Origin: Lanius collurio
Lineage: Eukaryota > Chordata > Aves > Passeriformes > Laniidae
Assembly (NCBI GenBank): GCA_020086605.1
Contig: JACBWW010000008.1
Span: 14,758,029 to 14,822,028 of the forward strand
Direction: 5' to 3'
Length of the DNA: 64,000 nucleotides
In this document: in pieces, positions 12,905 through 24,206 of the stretch
Layout: each line of letters starts with the position of its first letter
Position numbering within the stretch: the first letter of the stretch is position 1
Made by a program: the position numbers and the translations under genes
The notes under the pieces: model-generated
Seen by the model: only the letters and a program-made list of their open reading frames with translations
Told to the model about the DNA's origin: nothing
The model's database searches: none

Positions 12905-13905
12905 ATGGAACTGATTTCTACCCTGGACATGGAAGATCATCTAGTTTCAACCCCCCTGCCATGGGCAGGGACACTTTCACTAGAACAGGTTGTTCAGAAT
13001 TCCATCCAACCTGATCTGGAACACTTGCAGGAATGGGACATCCACAACTTCTCAGGGCAACCTGTTCCAGTGCTTTGCCTTCACATAAATAACTTCTTCC
13101 TAGTATCTAATCTAAACCTGCCTTTCTACAGTTTAAAGCCATTCCCCCTTGTCCTGTCACTGCATACCCTTGTCAAAAGTCCCTCTACCAACTCTCTTTT
13201 AGCTCCTTTTACATACTGGAAGGTGCTGTAATGTCTCCCCAGAGCCTTCTCTTCTCCAGGCTGGACAATCCCAGCTCTCTCATCCTGTCCTCACAGCAGA
13301 GGTGCTCTGTTACTCTGATTATCTGTGGCCCTCCTCTGAACTCACTCCAACTCTTCATTAGAAGGGGCCCCAGAGATGGGCAGAGCACTCCAGTTAGAGT
13401 GCTCACAGACTTATGAGAGTGGCGGAGCAGAATCCCCTCCCTGGTGGGCTGCTGGCCATACTGCTTTGGATGCAGCTCAGGATATATCTGGCTTTTTGGG
13501 CAGGAAATGCACGTTGTCAGGCTTCTGATGTCACATTGCTGAGCTTCTTGTCCATCAACGTCCCCAAGTCCTTCTTGTCAGGGCTCTTGTCCATCCATCC
13601 CCCACCCTATCTGTACTTGTGCTTGGGATGGCTCTAACCCAGGTGCAGGGCCCTGCACTTGGCCTTGCTGAACTTCCTGAGTTTCATACAGGCCTAGCTG
13701 TCAAGCATGTCCAGGTCTCTCTGGATGGCATCCCCTCCCTCCCAGAAGTGGCTCACACCTCACAGCTTGATGTTGGCAGCAAACCTATCATCAGCAAATT
13801 GTCAAGTGAATTTCCACCCTGGAATCACATCTGGAATCACCTCTGCAGAAACAATAGCATCCTTTTCAGGACTTATTTTACAGACACACTCTGGTTCTAA
13901 TACTC
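12905..13905 (-). mobile_element. CR1 LINE copy, antisense, 5'-truncated
   Basis: About 1 kb reads on the plus strand as the reverse complement of CR1. The order is: the GATCATCTAG..CAACCCCCCTGCCATGGGCAGGG end, then CAACTTCTCAGGGCAACCTGTTCCAGTG, then CATTCCCCCTTGTCCTGTCACTGCAT, then CTTCTCTTCTCCAGGCTG. It continues to the RT-coding part (CACTTGGCCTTGCTGAACTTCCTGAG and CAAGGTC/CAGGTCTCTCTGGATGGCATCCC). On the minus strand it would encode the C-terminal RT region of ORF2, but it is full of stops and frameshifts. The RT end (about 13800-13905) is badly eroded, so that boundary is approximate. This is a non-LTR retrotransposon fossil. Confidence 0.88.
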
Positions 13906-16127
13906 TTCTCAACCTTGAGGAAGCAGTGCTGCAAGCAGAGGAGTCACTAATGGCTCTGTCAATGCAATGGTTAGCTGAACTTCCTCCTGCCAGGCTGGTA
14001 CCACGCTGCTAAGGTGGAGAGCTGGGCCTGGCAACAACAGGAGACAACTGGCTTCTGCTGAACTGGTAAGAAGCCAGAGTAACTATTGATACTGGGGCTA
14101 GCAAAAGGAGACCTTTGTCTGAGCATCACTTCATAGAGCCCAGCATTCTAAGGTGGTAAAAGTCTGTCTCATGTCCTTTCATGAGCCCTTCTCAGAAGGC
14201 ACAGTGCATATGTAGTCCCATAATTCTTATTTTAATTTTCACTTTCCCTGTGAAGAAGAGAACCACATTTTCAAGTAAAATTAACAGATATTATTTTGCC
14301 GAATTCTGTATGATGTTTTAGATATATGTATGTCTGGTTCCTGCCATCTTTAAAAATTTAAAAATAAAAAAAAAATATAGTGGCCTTTGGAAAAAAAACC
14401 AAAAAAAAAGAAGAAAAGGGAAAGCTGTAAGAAATTATGTCTGAATATTTTAAAACAAGAGAAGGGAGCATTGCCTCTCTTGCAACAGCATCCACTAGTG
14501 CTGGTGTCCCACACTGGCTACCAGTATCATTCTCTTTTGCCATGAAGGGTTTTTTTCTGAAACAAATATTAATTAAAATATTTTGAACAAGATGTGCACC
14601 TAGCAGTGTAAATAACTAATAAACAACTGCTAGTGCTTAGGAAATAATCTATTTCCTGTATCAAGTGACAACTTTCCTTTCAAAACAGAGAATGTGCATT
14701 GAGATAAGTAAAGAGCTTTCTGTGCTGTGATCACTGCAGAGCTACACAGAAACACATACATACAGCCTGCCCAGGTACAGAAAGAGAACTACTGTCTAGA
14801 TTATAAAAGCAGATCTTGGAAGTTAAACGGGGGCATTTCTTGGGTGTTAGAAAAATAAATAAGTAAATAGTGTCACTAAGCCCCAGGTGAAAAATTTACA
14901 TGTTTAACTCAGAGCCATAAACATCTATTATATGCTTCTCTAGCTTAAATTGGTACTATATTCTGTGATTTCAATGCAGAAGACTCAGTCTTGCTGCCTG
15001 GCACTGCAGTTATTTTTGCACACATTCAGTAACTTCACTAGAGCCTGAGTGGTCTGGGCATGCTGATCACATGTGGCTCATTTGGGCAAGTAAAAAGCAA
15101 TAAATCAAACAATTCCTGAATGTGTGAGACTTCTAGAACACCTGCATGGTATAAAAATTTTACCAGCTTTACTTCCAGTTGTTCTTCCAGAGTTGCTGGA
15201 CTCTGGAAAACCCTATAGAAGGAGCATAACAGTTCATATCTATCTGAACAATATTCTTGCTGCAGAAAACATTCAGGCTGTAAAGGTTTACTTTGCACTG
15301 TAAATCAGGCCCAAAGTTAACAGTTCAGTTAAAAGGACAAAGGCAGGTAAGTCACATTGAATTTACCAGGGAAAAAAAACACTAAGAAGGTCCTCTTCCT
15401 CAGTTACTCTGCCAAGTACTTCAGAGCTGTGGCCCACTGTAAAGAAGCTTTTGATGTTCTGCTACTGAATGCTCTTTCCTACCACTTTGTAGTGTATTTC
15501 TCATCTGCAGAAAAGCAGGATCTCTGCTAACAGCAAAATTACTTACAAGAAATCCCAAGAATTTATACAGAGCTCTTTCTTTGGGTTAATTTTTACGCTG
15601 TTGTTTTTCAAACAAGACTAGAAATAATTTAAGATCTTCACATTAGTGAAACCCTTCCCTTAACTAGTATAATTTTGATCTTGAATTAAGCAGGCTAGCT
15701 TTAGCTTTCAAAGCTTAAAATAGTTATCTGCCTTTTACAGATCAGTTTCTGTGTTTTAAGGTGGTACACATGCTGTGTTCAAATAGTAATTGCAAGGCAG
15801 GTCTATAATCTGCAGTGCAGTGGTTATGGAAGGCATTAATGATTGTGAAGCAATGGGTTAAAGGCTGTAACAATCAAGAGGATGCAAAAAAGCAAAAAAA
15901 AGAAATCCATGACTGCTACCACCACGTGTGTGTAAACATTTAAATATTCCATAGGGAAGCAAGAGCTTGGAGATATTACTGAATATTACTGATATTATCC
16001 AAGGAAAATGTGAATGCTGACTTTTACTGCACAAAGAAAGGAGTGAATAGGAAAAAGAGATACACTTAATGTTAGAACCAGGTCTTATTTTTATCAGCTT
16101 GTAACAGACATGTAACAGCACATTAAT
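13906..16127. other. Intergenic, no gene seen
   Basis: No gene or clear repeat. An A-rich low-complexity patch lies at about 14345-14420. Short direct repeats of TATTACTGA occur near 15970-16000. Confidence 0.55.
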
Positions 16128-16236
16128 GGATGGATGTGGCACTCAGTGCTGTGGTTGACAAGGTGGTGATCAGTCAAAGGTTGGACTCAACAACATCAGA
16201 GCTTTTTGCCAACCTAAATGATTCTGTGATTCTGTG
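16128..16236 (+). mobile_element. CR1 LINE 3' terminus, sense
   Basis: This is the last ~110 bp of a CR1. It has GATGTGGCACTCAG, then AAAGGTTGGACTCAACAACATCAGAG, then TTGCCAACCTAAATG. It ends in two tandem ATTCTGTG octamers (16221-16236), the microsatellite-like tail that defines CR1 3' ends. It is heavily 5'-truncated, which is usual for CR1. Confidence 0.85.
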
Positions 16237-17379
16237 AACTCCTCTTTTCAATGTACAGATAATTAGATCTGTTAATTAGATACCAGTAGATCATATATGT
16301 GTGCATTGGAAAAGCAAACATTTTGTCAGACTTGTGGCACTGAAATTAATCCAGAGTGACAGTTCCCACACTATGGCTTTACATAGTCTGGTTCCTTGGA
16401 TACCCCACTCCAGCTGAGAACTGTAGAACAGCCGTCCTTGATTCACTGCCTGCTTCAGCTGAGATTTCCAGCCTGGTTTGTGGGCAAACTGCAGAAATGA
16501 GGTTAACACCAAGAAGATAGACAGATGCTGCCAGCCGGACCAGCTTCCTTGGGACTGCACTCAAAGTAACCATTGAAAAGGACAGTGATGCTGGAATGTA
16601 GTTGCACCTCCTTAGCCCTGCAGAGGTGCAGCAGTGTAAGCTGTTAAATCACCCCTCTCAGCCCCTGGATCCTATACTTAGGGCAAAAGAAAACCAGGAA
16701 TGACAGAATGGCAAGTTCCAGACCAGGTAGCAGAAAGACTACAGAATGTGCTGGCAAGTGGGATAGTCACAGGTAGCAACAGCTCCTAACCACAGCTGAA
16801 AATGGTAACTACATGTAATGTGGACTTGACTTACAGCAATTTCACACCAACATGTCTCTTGCTGCAATTCTGTGAGAGTTCTTCACATCTTACTGAAATT
16901 TGTGCGGTCCAGGTGTGATAACTAGGCTTTATTTTTTAATGAAATAAAGGCTTTTTAAGGAAATTCTTGCCTTGCTGTGTGCAACTCACCTTTTGTAATC
17001 CCATCTATGAACTTCCCTGTTCTCCCCTGGGTGGGGATGGTGCTTGTGCAATGGATCCAGGCCAGCTCTGGTATGGTACCAGAGCATATAGATATCATCC
17101 CCACTGAACTGTGCCTGTTTGTGACTATCAAAGACTGCTTAGTTGGCTTGCTAGTGTGGTAAATCAACCAATAACTTGTTCAGTCCCACCTACCTTTCAT
17201 GGATGAGCCTGTGTTTTGCTTTTAAATGTTTATACTCTGCTTGCAATGTCCTTGCTCCCACCGATACTAATATTTGGAAGAATCCAAGGCAAACTGCATG
17301 GACAGATGTGCTCTGGAGCCAAGGATTGTGCTGAAGGAGAAAAAGGAACTTTTTTAAGCTGGCAAGACCTCAAAACTAG
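16237..17379. other. Intergenic, no gene seen
   Basis: Nothing recognisable. The longest open frames (60-90 codons, both strands) show no domain and no splice context. Confidence 0.5.
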
Positions 17380-17626
17380 AGCAGAGAGAGGTACATCAGC
17401 CCTGAGCGGGAAGCAGTGGAGCCCTGACTCAGAGGCAGCTCTGACTCAGTGTGGGCGGCACTAAGAGTGACAGTGGCCCCCACATGTACAAAAGTCACTC
17501 TCAGGGAGTGCAAGCAACCAGAGGGTGGTGCGGCAGCTCACATGGAAGGGTGCACAGGGTGAGTGCTGAGCACTGCCAGCTCAAACACTTAGCTCAGCTG
17601 GTGGTCATTACTCTCACTGAAGAAGC

Positions 17627-17896
17627 TTGGTTTCTACTCAGCCTGCAGTTGTATCTTCTTTGTGCACGAAAAAGGATGGGGTGTCCCAGATGGAGCTCCC
17701 ACAGAAACATGGAGCTGTCCAGGTCTCAGGGTGCAGGAAGTGTCGGAGCCTGACCCAGCTCTTAGAGGGCAGCAGAGAAACCAGCTGTGTGAGTTGTGAT
17801 CATGTGGACAATCTGTTCGGCCTGTTGGCAGAGCTGGAAGAGGAAGGAGAAAGGCTGGGGAGTGTTGGGGGCTCTGAGGAGGAGATCAACTGGTAG
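17627..17896 (+). pseudogene. CR1 ORF1 N-terminal remnant
   Basis: An 89-codon open frame ends in TAG. Its middle reads GAVQVSGCRKC, then ETSCVSCDHVDNLF, then a Leu/Glu-rich ELEEEGERL and SEEEINW. Two CxxC pairs followed by a short leucine/glutamate-rich coiled-coil-like segment match the ORF1 product of avian CR1, a nucleic-acid-binding protein of the retrotransposon RNP. The frame stops where intact ORF1 would continue, and the rest is lost, so this is a fossil and not a host gene. Confidence 0.65.
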
Positions 17897-17995
17897 AACT
17901 GTACTCTACCACCCCTTGGACAAACATATCTGCCATCAACATTGCAAGAAGCAATGGACTCTTTATCCTCTCACCACCAGGCAGAAGGAGTGGAC

Positions 17996-18125
17996 ATCAG
18001 AGATCGACCTTAAAGATCTTCTCTTTCCAAACCCCTTGCCGTGGAATGCCATTCATCAGATCAGATCTGGCCTTGAACACTTCCAGGGATGGAGCATCCA
18101 TAAGTTCTCTGGGCAACTTGAGAAA
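17996..18125 (-). mobile_element. Short antisense CR1 nested inside sense CR1
   Basis: Between ORF1 and RT remnants of the + strand CR1, the plus strand reads as the reverse complement of a CR1 3' region. It has GACCTTAAAGATC, CCTTGCCGTGG, CTGGCCTTGAACACTTCCAGGGATG and TTCTCTGGGCAACTTG. The sense element resumes immediately after (CAGCAACAAAAGGAGAGCC). This fits a later 5'-truncated CR1 insertion in opposite orientation. Confidence 0.7.
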
Positions 18126-18127
18126 TG

Positions 18128-19480
18128 CATCAGCAACAAAAGGAGAGCCAAGTCATTTGTGGGGGAAATAGTGAGAAAGGATAAGGAAAAGGATGAGGTA
18201 CTTAATGCTTCCTTTTCTTCAGTCTTTAATCACAAAACCAGTTGTCCTCAAGGTACTCAGATCCCTGAATTTGGAAGACAGAGACAGGGAGCAGAATGAA
18301 TCCCCATAATCCAGGAAGGAACTCTCAATGACCTGTTACGCCGCTAAAACCTGCATGAGTCCATGTCCCAGATGGGATCCACCCAGGAGTCCTGAGGGAA
18401 TTAGTGAAAGAGCTGAACCAAGCTACTTTCTATTATTTACCAGGAATTCAAGTTAGCCAGGGAGGTCCCAGGTGACTGGAAGTTGACAAATATGCCACAC
18501 ATCTACAAGGAGGGTTGGAAGGAGCATCAGACCAGAGGCAGAGCTCACTACTGGGGGAGCTCACAGGAGTTTCTCATCCTGAATGCTCATCCTGAGTGCC
18601 ACAACATTGTGTATGCAAGATAGCCAGGGGCTCAGACCCAGCCAGCAGGGTGTTGTGAAAGGCAGATCCTGTCTGACCAACCTGATCTCTTTCTGTGACA
18701 GAGTGACCTGCTTTGTAGATTGGGGAAAGCCTGTGGATGTAGTCTGTGTGGGCTTTGACACTGTCTCCCACAGCATTATCCTGGAGAAACTGGAAGCTGA
18801 TAGCTTGGGAAGTGCACTGTTTGGGGTTAAAAATTGTCTGTATGGCTGGGCCCAGAGTGGTGATTTGTGGAGTTACATCCAGCTGGTGCTCAGTCACCAG
18901 TGCTGTTCCCCAGGGCTCAGTACTGGGGCCAGTCCTGTTTAATACCTTTATCAGTGATCTGAACAAGGGGATGGAGTGCACCCTCAGGCAGTTGGCAGGT
19001 GACACCAAGCTGGGTGTGTTGATCTGCTAGAGGGTAGGAGGGCTCTGCAGAGGGATCTGGACAGGCTGGACCATGGGCTGAGGTCAGGGGTGTACATCCT
19101 GTGAGGAGCAGTTGAGGGAGCTGGGGATGTTTAGCCTGGAAAAAAAGGAGGCTCGGGGAAAATTCATTGCTCTCTACAGCTGTGTGAAAGGAGGCTATGG
19201 ACAGGTGGGGGTTGGTGTCTTCTACCAGGTAACCAGGGATAGGACATCAGAAAATGGCCTTAAGTTGTGCCAGGAGAGGTTTAGATTAGATACTAGGAAA
19301 AAAAATCATGGAAAGCATGATAAAACTTTGGAACAGGCTGCCTACATAGGAGCTGCCATCCCTGGAAATGTTAAAAAGATGTATGGATGTGGCACTTGCA
19401 GAAATGGTTTAGTGGTGAACATGATGGTCACTCTGGATTGATGTTTGGACTTCATGATCTTAGAGAGCCTTTCCAACCTA
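18128..19480 (+). pseudogene. CR1 ORF2 reverse transcriptase remnant
   Basis: The translated pieces match the RT palm of CR1 ORF2. Motif A is seen as [15 protein letters not shown] (near 18735-18780). The motif B region is [13 protein letters not shown] (near 18905-18945). The motif C position reads LAGDTKL (18992-19012), where active elements have FADDTKL. Motifs A and B lie in different frames, so a frameshift separates them, and several stops occur. Catalytic FADD has become LAGD, so the copy cannot be active. A large deletion near 19090 removes most of the region between RT and the 3' end. Confidence 0.8.
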
Positions 19481-19500
19481 AATTTTTCTAATAATTCCAT

Positions 19501-20088
19501 TACTCTATCTACAGCCAGTAGATACAACACCTACAAGTGAGGAAACTAGTAGCCATAGCAAGTCTTAGATTTTCTCTCATATTTCTCCTTCAGCCTGAAA
19601 TGACAGCACTGATTTCTCTTTCTGCAAGCAGCTAATTCAGTGACTGCAGCAATGTGAGAAGCACTCTCACTTTCTTCTGTTTTAATCTACAGTCAAAGCA
19701 TGCGTGTGTGGGAGTATATCATGCAAGTATGGCTTCACAAGGACTGACAAATTCTTAAAACACTTTCCTCTGATTGCATTCCTGGAATGACCCTGGTGCA
19801 ACTGATGAATATTTGGACAATTTTATTCCAGCTCATTAGTTCTTGTGACTGAGATTGAGGAATGAGGAAGAGCATTTAATCTTAAAAAAAAAAAAAAAAA
19901 AATGCTGTGTGGTACTTTCAGGGAGAACGGGAGAAGACAGGGTAATGTTACTAAGCCATATAATTCTGAGCTATTCAGTAACTCGAAAAAAGATGGGTCT
20001 GTATCTTTCATTAGATATTCTGCTTCAGAATAAAGGGCTATTTCCTCTTGAATCACAAAGATCTACCAGTTAAAAAGGTCCATCACCT
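19501..20088. other. Intergenic with poly-A tract
   Basis: No gene. A 19-nt poly-A run is at 19884-19902. No clear retrocopy precedes it on the + strand, so I call only the homopolymer. Confidence 0.55.
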
Positions 20089-20312
20089 GAATCATAGAAT
20101 CACAAAATGGTTATTGAGGTTTTAAGGGACCTCTGTATGTCATCTTGTCCAACCTCCCTGACAATCAGGGCCCCTGTTGCTGGCTGCCCAGGATAATGTC
20201 CAGATGGTTTTTGAAGGTCTCCAAGGACGGTGACTCCACCAGCTCTCTAAGCAACATGTACCATTATTCTGTCACCCTCAAAGTAACAAAAATTTTCCTG
20301 ATGTTTCCTGCC
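20089..20312 (-). mobile_element. CR1 LINE 3' fragment, antisense
   Basis: It starts with the reverse-complement octamer tail (ATCATAGAATCACA), then TTTTAAGGGACCTCTG and CATCTTGTCCAACCTCCCTG. Next come GGCTGCCCAGGATAATGTCCAGATGG and TTGAAGGTCTCCAAGGACGGTGACTCCACCAGCTC, and finally TCTGTCACCCTCAAAGTAA. This is a different CR1 subfamily from the 12905-13905 copy. It is 5'-truncated and non-coding. Confidence 0.85.
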
Positions 20313-20639
20313 TTCCAGCCCTGTGGAGCCCTCATGCACTGTTTGGAGATGCAATAGCTGGGCTGCTGTTTTAGGCTGTGACTGGAGGCTGACAGGAGCT
20401 ATTTGTTTGCAAAGGCATGAGCAAGAGGGTCTTGCATGGACAAGGCTATCAGCATGGACTCTGTCCAGGGGACCCTGCTTCACAGGTCTTCAGGACAGGT
20501 GACCCAGCAGATGCTCAAGATGCTTAGACAGCTCTGCCCTGGTGGCTGAGAGAGAGAGGTGAGGAGACTGGAAAGCATTCCCTGCAGTAGCTTGTGCTTT
20601 GTTTCTGAAACAAAGGCTATCCAAAAGCTTCTGCATCTT
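20313..20639. other. Intergenic, no gene seen
   Basis: No recognisable gene or repeat between the CR1 fragment and the TOPORS-like relic. Confidence 0.5.
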
Positions 20640-21110
20640 CATTCGAATTCCTCTCACCACTGCAGGTCATAGCAGCTGCCAGGTTCATCTGCTCTCCCTT
20701 ATGGTCTGCTGGACAGAGACATTGGGATGCCCTGGAGCTGCTTGGCACCCCCCCGACTGCCCCTTCTCCCACTGGTGGGCTCACGGCAGGGGCCAGGGCC
20801 TTTGACATAGGGTGTAGTGCTGCTGCAAAGATCGGCTGCCCACCTGCTCCCTGGTCACAGCTTTTTTCCGGCAGGAGGCCAGGCTGACCACGGGCTCCAT
20901 GTAGCTGCTGACTGCCCTTACAGTGTCCAGGAGGCGGCTGAAAGGCCGCCTGCAGAGCGGTCACACAGCTGTGATGGCAGAATGGCATGGCATGACATAT
21001 CACTGCGGGATGCAGTGGAAGCAGAAGGTGCGGAAGCATCCGTGGCAAGGGCTGCGGTGCTGCCGTCACTCAGGCAGCTGGAGCGCCGGTAACATGACCC
21101 TGCTTCCCAG
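20640..21110 (-). pseudogene. TOPORS-like RING-finger retropseudogene (decayed)
   Basis: A GC-rich block breaks the AT-rich background. Read on the minus strand, one frame gives PCHGCFRTFCFHCI, a stop, then (after a second stop) PLCRRPFSRLLDTVRA, SYMEPVV and TREQVGSRSLQQHY. This matches the second half of a TOPORS-type RING: a PC-x-H-x-FC-x-x-CI core, a Trp, CPLC followed by a (K/R)-(Q/R)-PF block, then the conserved 'VRA' that follows the RING. The zinc-binding His position is Arg here. The RING Trp codon and the first Cys of CPLC are now TGA stops. The N-terminal half and the intron-containing structure are absent, so this looks like an inactivated retrocopy. From memory, passerine genomes carry many intronless 'Topors-like' ORFs, but I could not verify that here. 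The family assignment is fairly likely and the boundaries are approximate. Confidence 0.55.
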
Positions 21111-21529
21111 CCTCCTGCCCACCAGCAGCTGCGGGGTGGTGGCTGTTGGCGGCAGAGATGCTCAGCTCCTGGTTGTCCTCAGCACACAAACCCATGTTCT
21201 GCCAAAAGGATATTCAGAGATTTCTTGGCACTACAAGCAGAAAAGCAAGAAAGATCCAGAAAAAAAGTGGGAGAGGAGAGTCAAAAGCCTCACAAATAGT
21301 TTCCTTGAATGATGAAAAGTGGCAGCAGAAGCAGCCCTGTGGGACAGGCAGCCTCAAGGACTGCCCTCTCCCCTCTCTGTCTTTTTCAGCTCCCCCCAGG
21401 TAAGCTGCCCACAGTCCAAGACCCCCCACCTTCTCTGTTCCTCCTCCAAAAGCACCATAACTTGAGCAAGCAAAGAGTACTGAAGGAGGCAGCCAGGGAA
21501 GGCAGAGGAACAGGCTGGAAGTCTTCAGT
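21111..21529. other. Intergenic, GC-rich in part, no gene seen
   Basis: Sequence between the RING pseudogene and the CR1. The first ~80 bases are GC-rich and may belong to the retrocopy's 5' side. The rest is not recognised. Confidence 0.45.
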
Positions 21530-22035
21530 GGCACCTACAATCGTGGCATAGCTGCCACGTGGGACTGCAGCATGTTGCCAGCCAAGGCTTGGCACAGAGG
21601 CAGCATTCCAGGTAGAGGTCCACAGTCCTGATAGACCACCAGGACCCACCAGGTCCCTTTCTGTGTAAGTGCTTTCCAGACAGTCAGTTCTCTGCATATA
21701 CTGATGCTTGTCCCTCCCCAAGGACAGGACTTTGCAATTCCCCTCATCGAACTGGATGTTTCTTTCACCCCAGCTCTCCAGACTGTCAAGGTCCCTCTGG
21801 CCAGCAGCCTTACTTCTAGCATATCAACCCCTCCTCTCAGTTGTGTGTCACTGACAAACTTGCTGAAAGTATGCTCTGCCTCATCATCCTGTTCATTTAT
21901 AAAGATGTTGAACAATGTTGGACCCGGTATTGAGCTCCTGGGGTACAGTGGCTTCCAACTAGACTTTATACCATTGATCACCATGGTGAATCCACCTGCC
22001 CAAGCTTGTAACAAAAGTATCCTTTGTAACCCCTT
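21530..22035 (-). mobile_element. CR1 LINE RT fragment, antisense
   Basis: On the minus strand an open frame reads VINGIKSSWKPL, then LFNIFINEQDDEAEHTFSKF and VSDTQLRGGVD. This is the CR1 RT segment from upstream of motif B through motif C. The FADD position is FVSD, so it is inactive. The frame then shifts, but the 'LGRDKHQY...ERDL' block of the downstream ORF2 region is still readable to about 21530. On the plus strand this gives CTGTCAAGGTCCCTCTGG and GTCACTGACAAACTTGCTGA. Both the 5' and 3' parts of the element are missing. Confidence 0.82.
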
Positions 22036-24206
22036 CAAAAATTATTTTAAGCTGCGGCAGTAAAATTAGCACTATATAATGGAAACTTTGCATGTAATCA
22101 CATCTCAGTGGGATGTTTGAGCTTCACCATGACATTCTGGTGAGGCAGATCCCCAAGATTTTGTGGAGGTCTGATGCCCACATAGATACTGCTTAGCAAC
22201 CAAGAGCTTCTTTAGGAGAAAGCAAATCCTTTGCAGCCTGGGAACTGGTTGCTGTGACTTCAATCCAGGAAGGAGGAGGAGAGCTGAAACTGTAAAGTGA
22301 GTGGCTCACAGCTCATTCATCTCCAAGAAGATACCAATGGCTTTATACCTCACCCCATTATCTGTGTTGCTATCTGAGCCAAGCACAGCTCAGAGCCAAC
22401 CACTGCCTTGCAGACTTCCCTGGTACTCTGAGGACATGAGGAAGGCTCATTTCTTTCCTTCAGAAAATATTTTTTACAAGTCTGCAACAGGAGTCCTGCT
22501 ATCAGAACCTATACTGTTCTGAAAGTCTATCCAAAATTTATTGATTTCCTCAGCTCAGGCATTAGCCTAGCCTTAAGGAACACTGGCCATGAACCTAGTG
22601 GAGAGCTGGGGCCAGCTGATGTTCAGTACTTGCTTGCCATCATGAGGATCTGTCCCTTCACCTATAAAATTGCCACAGGAGACTGACTGCATAAGGTGCA
22701 GTGTCTGCTGATTTTTCAAAGCTCTAGAAGTGGCTTTGCAAAGAGACAGATGAAGGAAAGGAGAAATTGCTGAGCCAGACCAGGGGCAACACTTATTTTT
22801 CTAGTGAGTGATGGGCACATGCAGAGAGATGTGTGTCACAGTCCTGTCTGACACAATCCATTCAGATTATGCTGCAGCTGCAGGACCACTGGCAAAAAGA
22901 TGCTTGTCCTGGGTTATTAACATTGCCTGAAGTTGGACTTCCATTGGTACCCTGAACCTTTTCTGGGAGATAAAGAATATGTCCTCTTTCCCTCTCTTTG
23001 TTATTGTAGCTTTCCCAGCCATGGGAACAGCACACTGGATACAAAGAGGAGAAAAAAGGGGAAGATATGATGTATTTCAAATGTTCTCTATGTTAAAAGC
23101 TGACTCTGAATCTTTGATAGCACCTTCACTAACTTATTTCATGCTTCTCATTTTTCTGTCATTTTCACTGTCCTTTGATAGGTCCATTCTGATGTGGATT
23201 TACATTGCTCTGCCTCTTCTTAGGGTCATTTCTGTAAATATTAAGTGGTTGCCTTGGAATTACTTCTATAAATATTAAGGCAGTCTTAACATCATCTTAT
23301 ATGATCTGTGGCAACATTTTGGAGATATTTTTAGGGCCTCAGTCTTTAAGGATGGTGTGCAGTCTTCACAATTGTTTTGCTCAGGGAAGTTCTCTTGTCC
23401 AATAAAATTTTAAATTCTATAAGCTCTCTGAAAAGCAATCTGGTACTTGATGTTCCTTGTGGCTCCAGATTTTTTCCTTGTGACAAATGTAAATGTTCCT
23501 TGCTATGCTATAAGCAAGTGACATGCAGAAAGATCTATTTCTTTCCATTTTGCAGATACTTATTTACATCATATCTGTACAATACTGTCTTTGCATAAAT
23601 CCAATTTGTAATCTGTTTTCTCACAAGTTATGTTTCCACACCTCTGAACAGCCACTTTTCATTTTCTGTATGCTCCCCAACTGCTGTACTCTTTGTGTAG
23701 TTCGGTTTTTTCCTGACATCTACTGACTAATACAAGAAATAGAGACCAACTAGCACTGACTCAAGAAGAGAATTTTCCCTGAATTCTAATTTATGTTTAT
23801 GTACTCCCATGAAATACATGCCTTTTGTGTAACAGTACAACTTATGATGCAGTGAAACCTACAGACCCATTCCTGAACTACTGCTGCCATCCATTACTGT
23901 TCCCACCCTATGCAGGTGTAACTATATATTCTTACTTAAGGGTTTTTTCTCTTGTTCTTCAGGTAGGGTAGGGTTATTCTGGGCTCTGCTTCTGTCTCCC
24001 AACAGCCTTACACTATTGTGACTGTCCCCAGGCTCTTTTGTAGGTTCCTGTAACAGCATACAATTCACTGAAGTTATTCTGAAACAGCAGTGAAGTCAAA
24101 ATTTCTTCTTTCTTCTGGGTATTTTGGAGATGAGAAACATGTGTTTTTCAATTAAAAAACTTATAAATAATATATTATTTTCAATATTTAATTTAGTTTC
24201 TGGTCA
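22036..24206. other. Intergenic, no gene seen
   Basis: AT-rich, no recognised gene or repeat family. A short direct duplication around TAAATATTAAG occurs near 23234-23278. Confidence 0.55.

Larger units (their letters stand above)
17380..19500 (+). mobile_element. Long CR1 LINE with 5' region, ORF1 and RT remnants
   Basis: This is a long, sense-oriented CR1 of about 2.1 kb. It keeps parts of the 5' region (GC-rich, about 17380-17620), the ORF1 N-terminal region (17627-17896), the RT-coding part of ORF2 (from about 18128) and the 3' end (TTTCCAACCTAAATTTTTCTA at about 19470). Most CR1 copies are 5'-truncated, so a copy that retains ORF1 is less common. It is internally deleted: near 19090 the sequence jumps from the GGCTGAGGTCAGGGG block straight to GAGGAGCAGTTGAGGGAGCTGGGG, losing several hundred bases of ORF2. 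A small antisense CR1 interrupts it at 17996-18125. The exact 5' boundary is uncertain. Confidence 0.8.

Noticed and set aside
17796..18299. 167-codon plus-strand open frame
   Set aside because: It runs across the CR1 ORF1 region, the antisense CR1 insert and the sense RT start in mixed frames, so it is a composite of transposon pieces.
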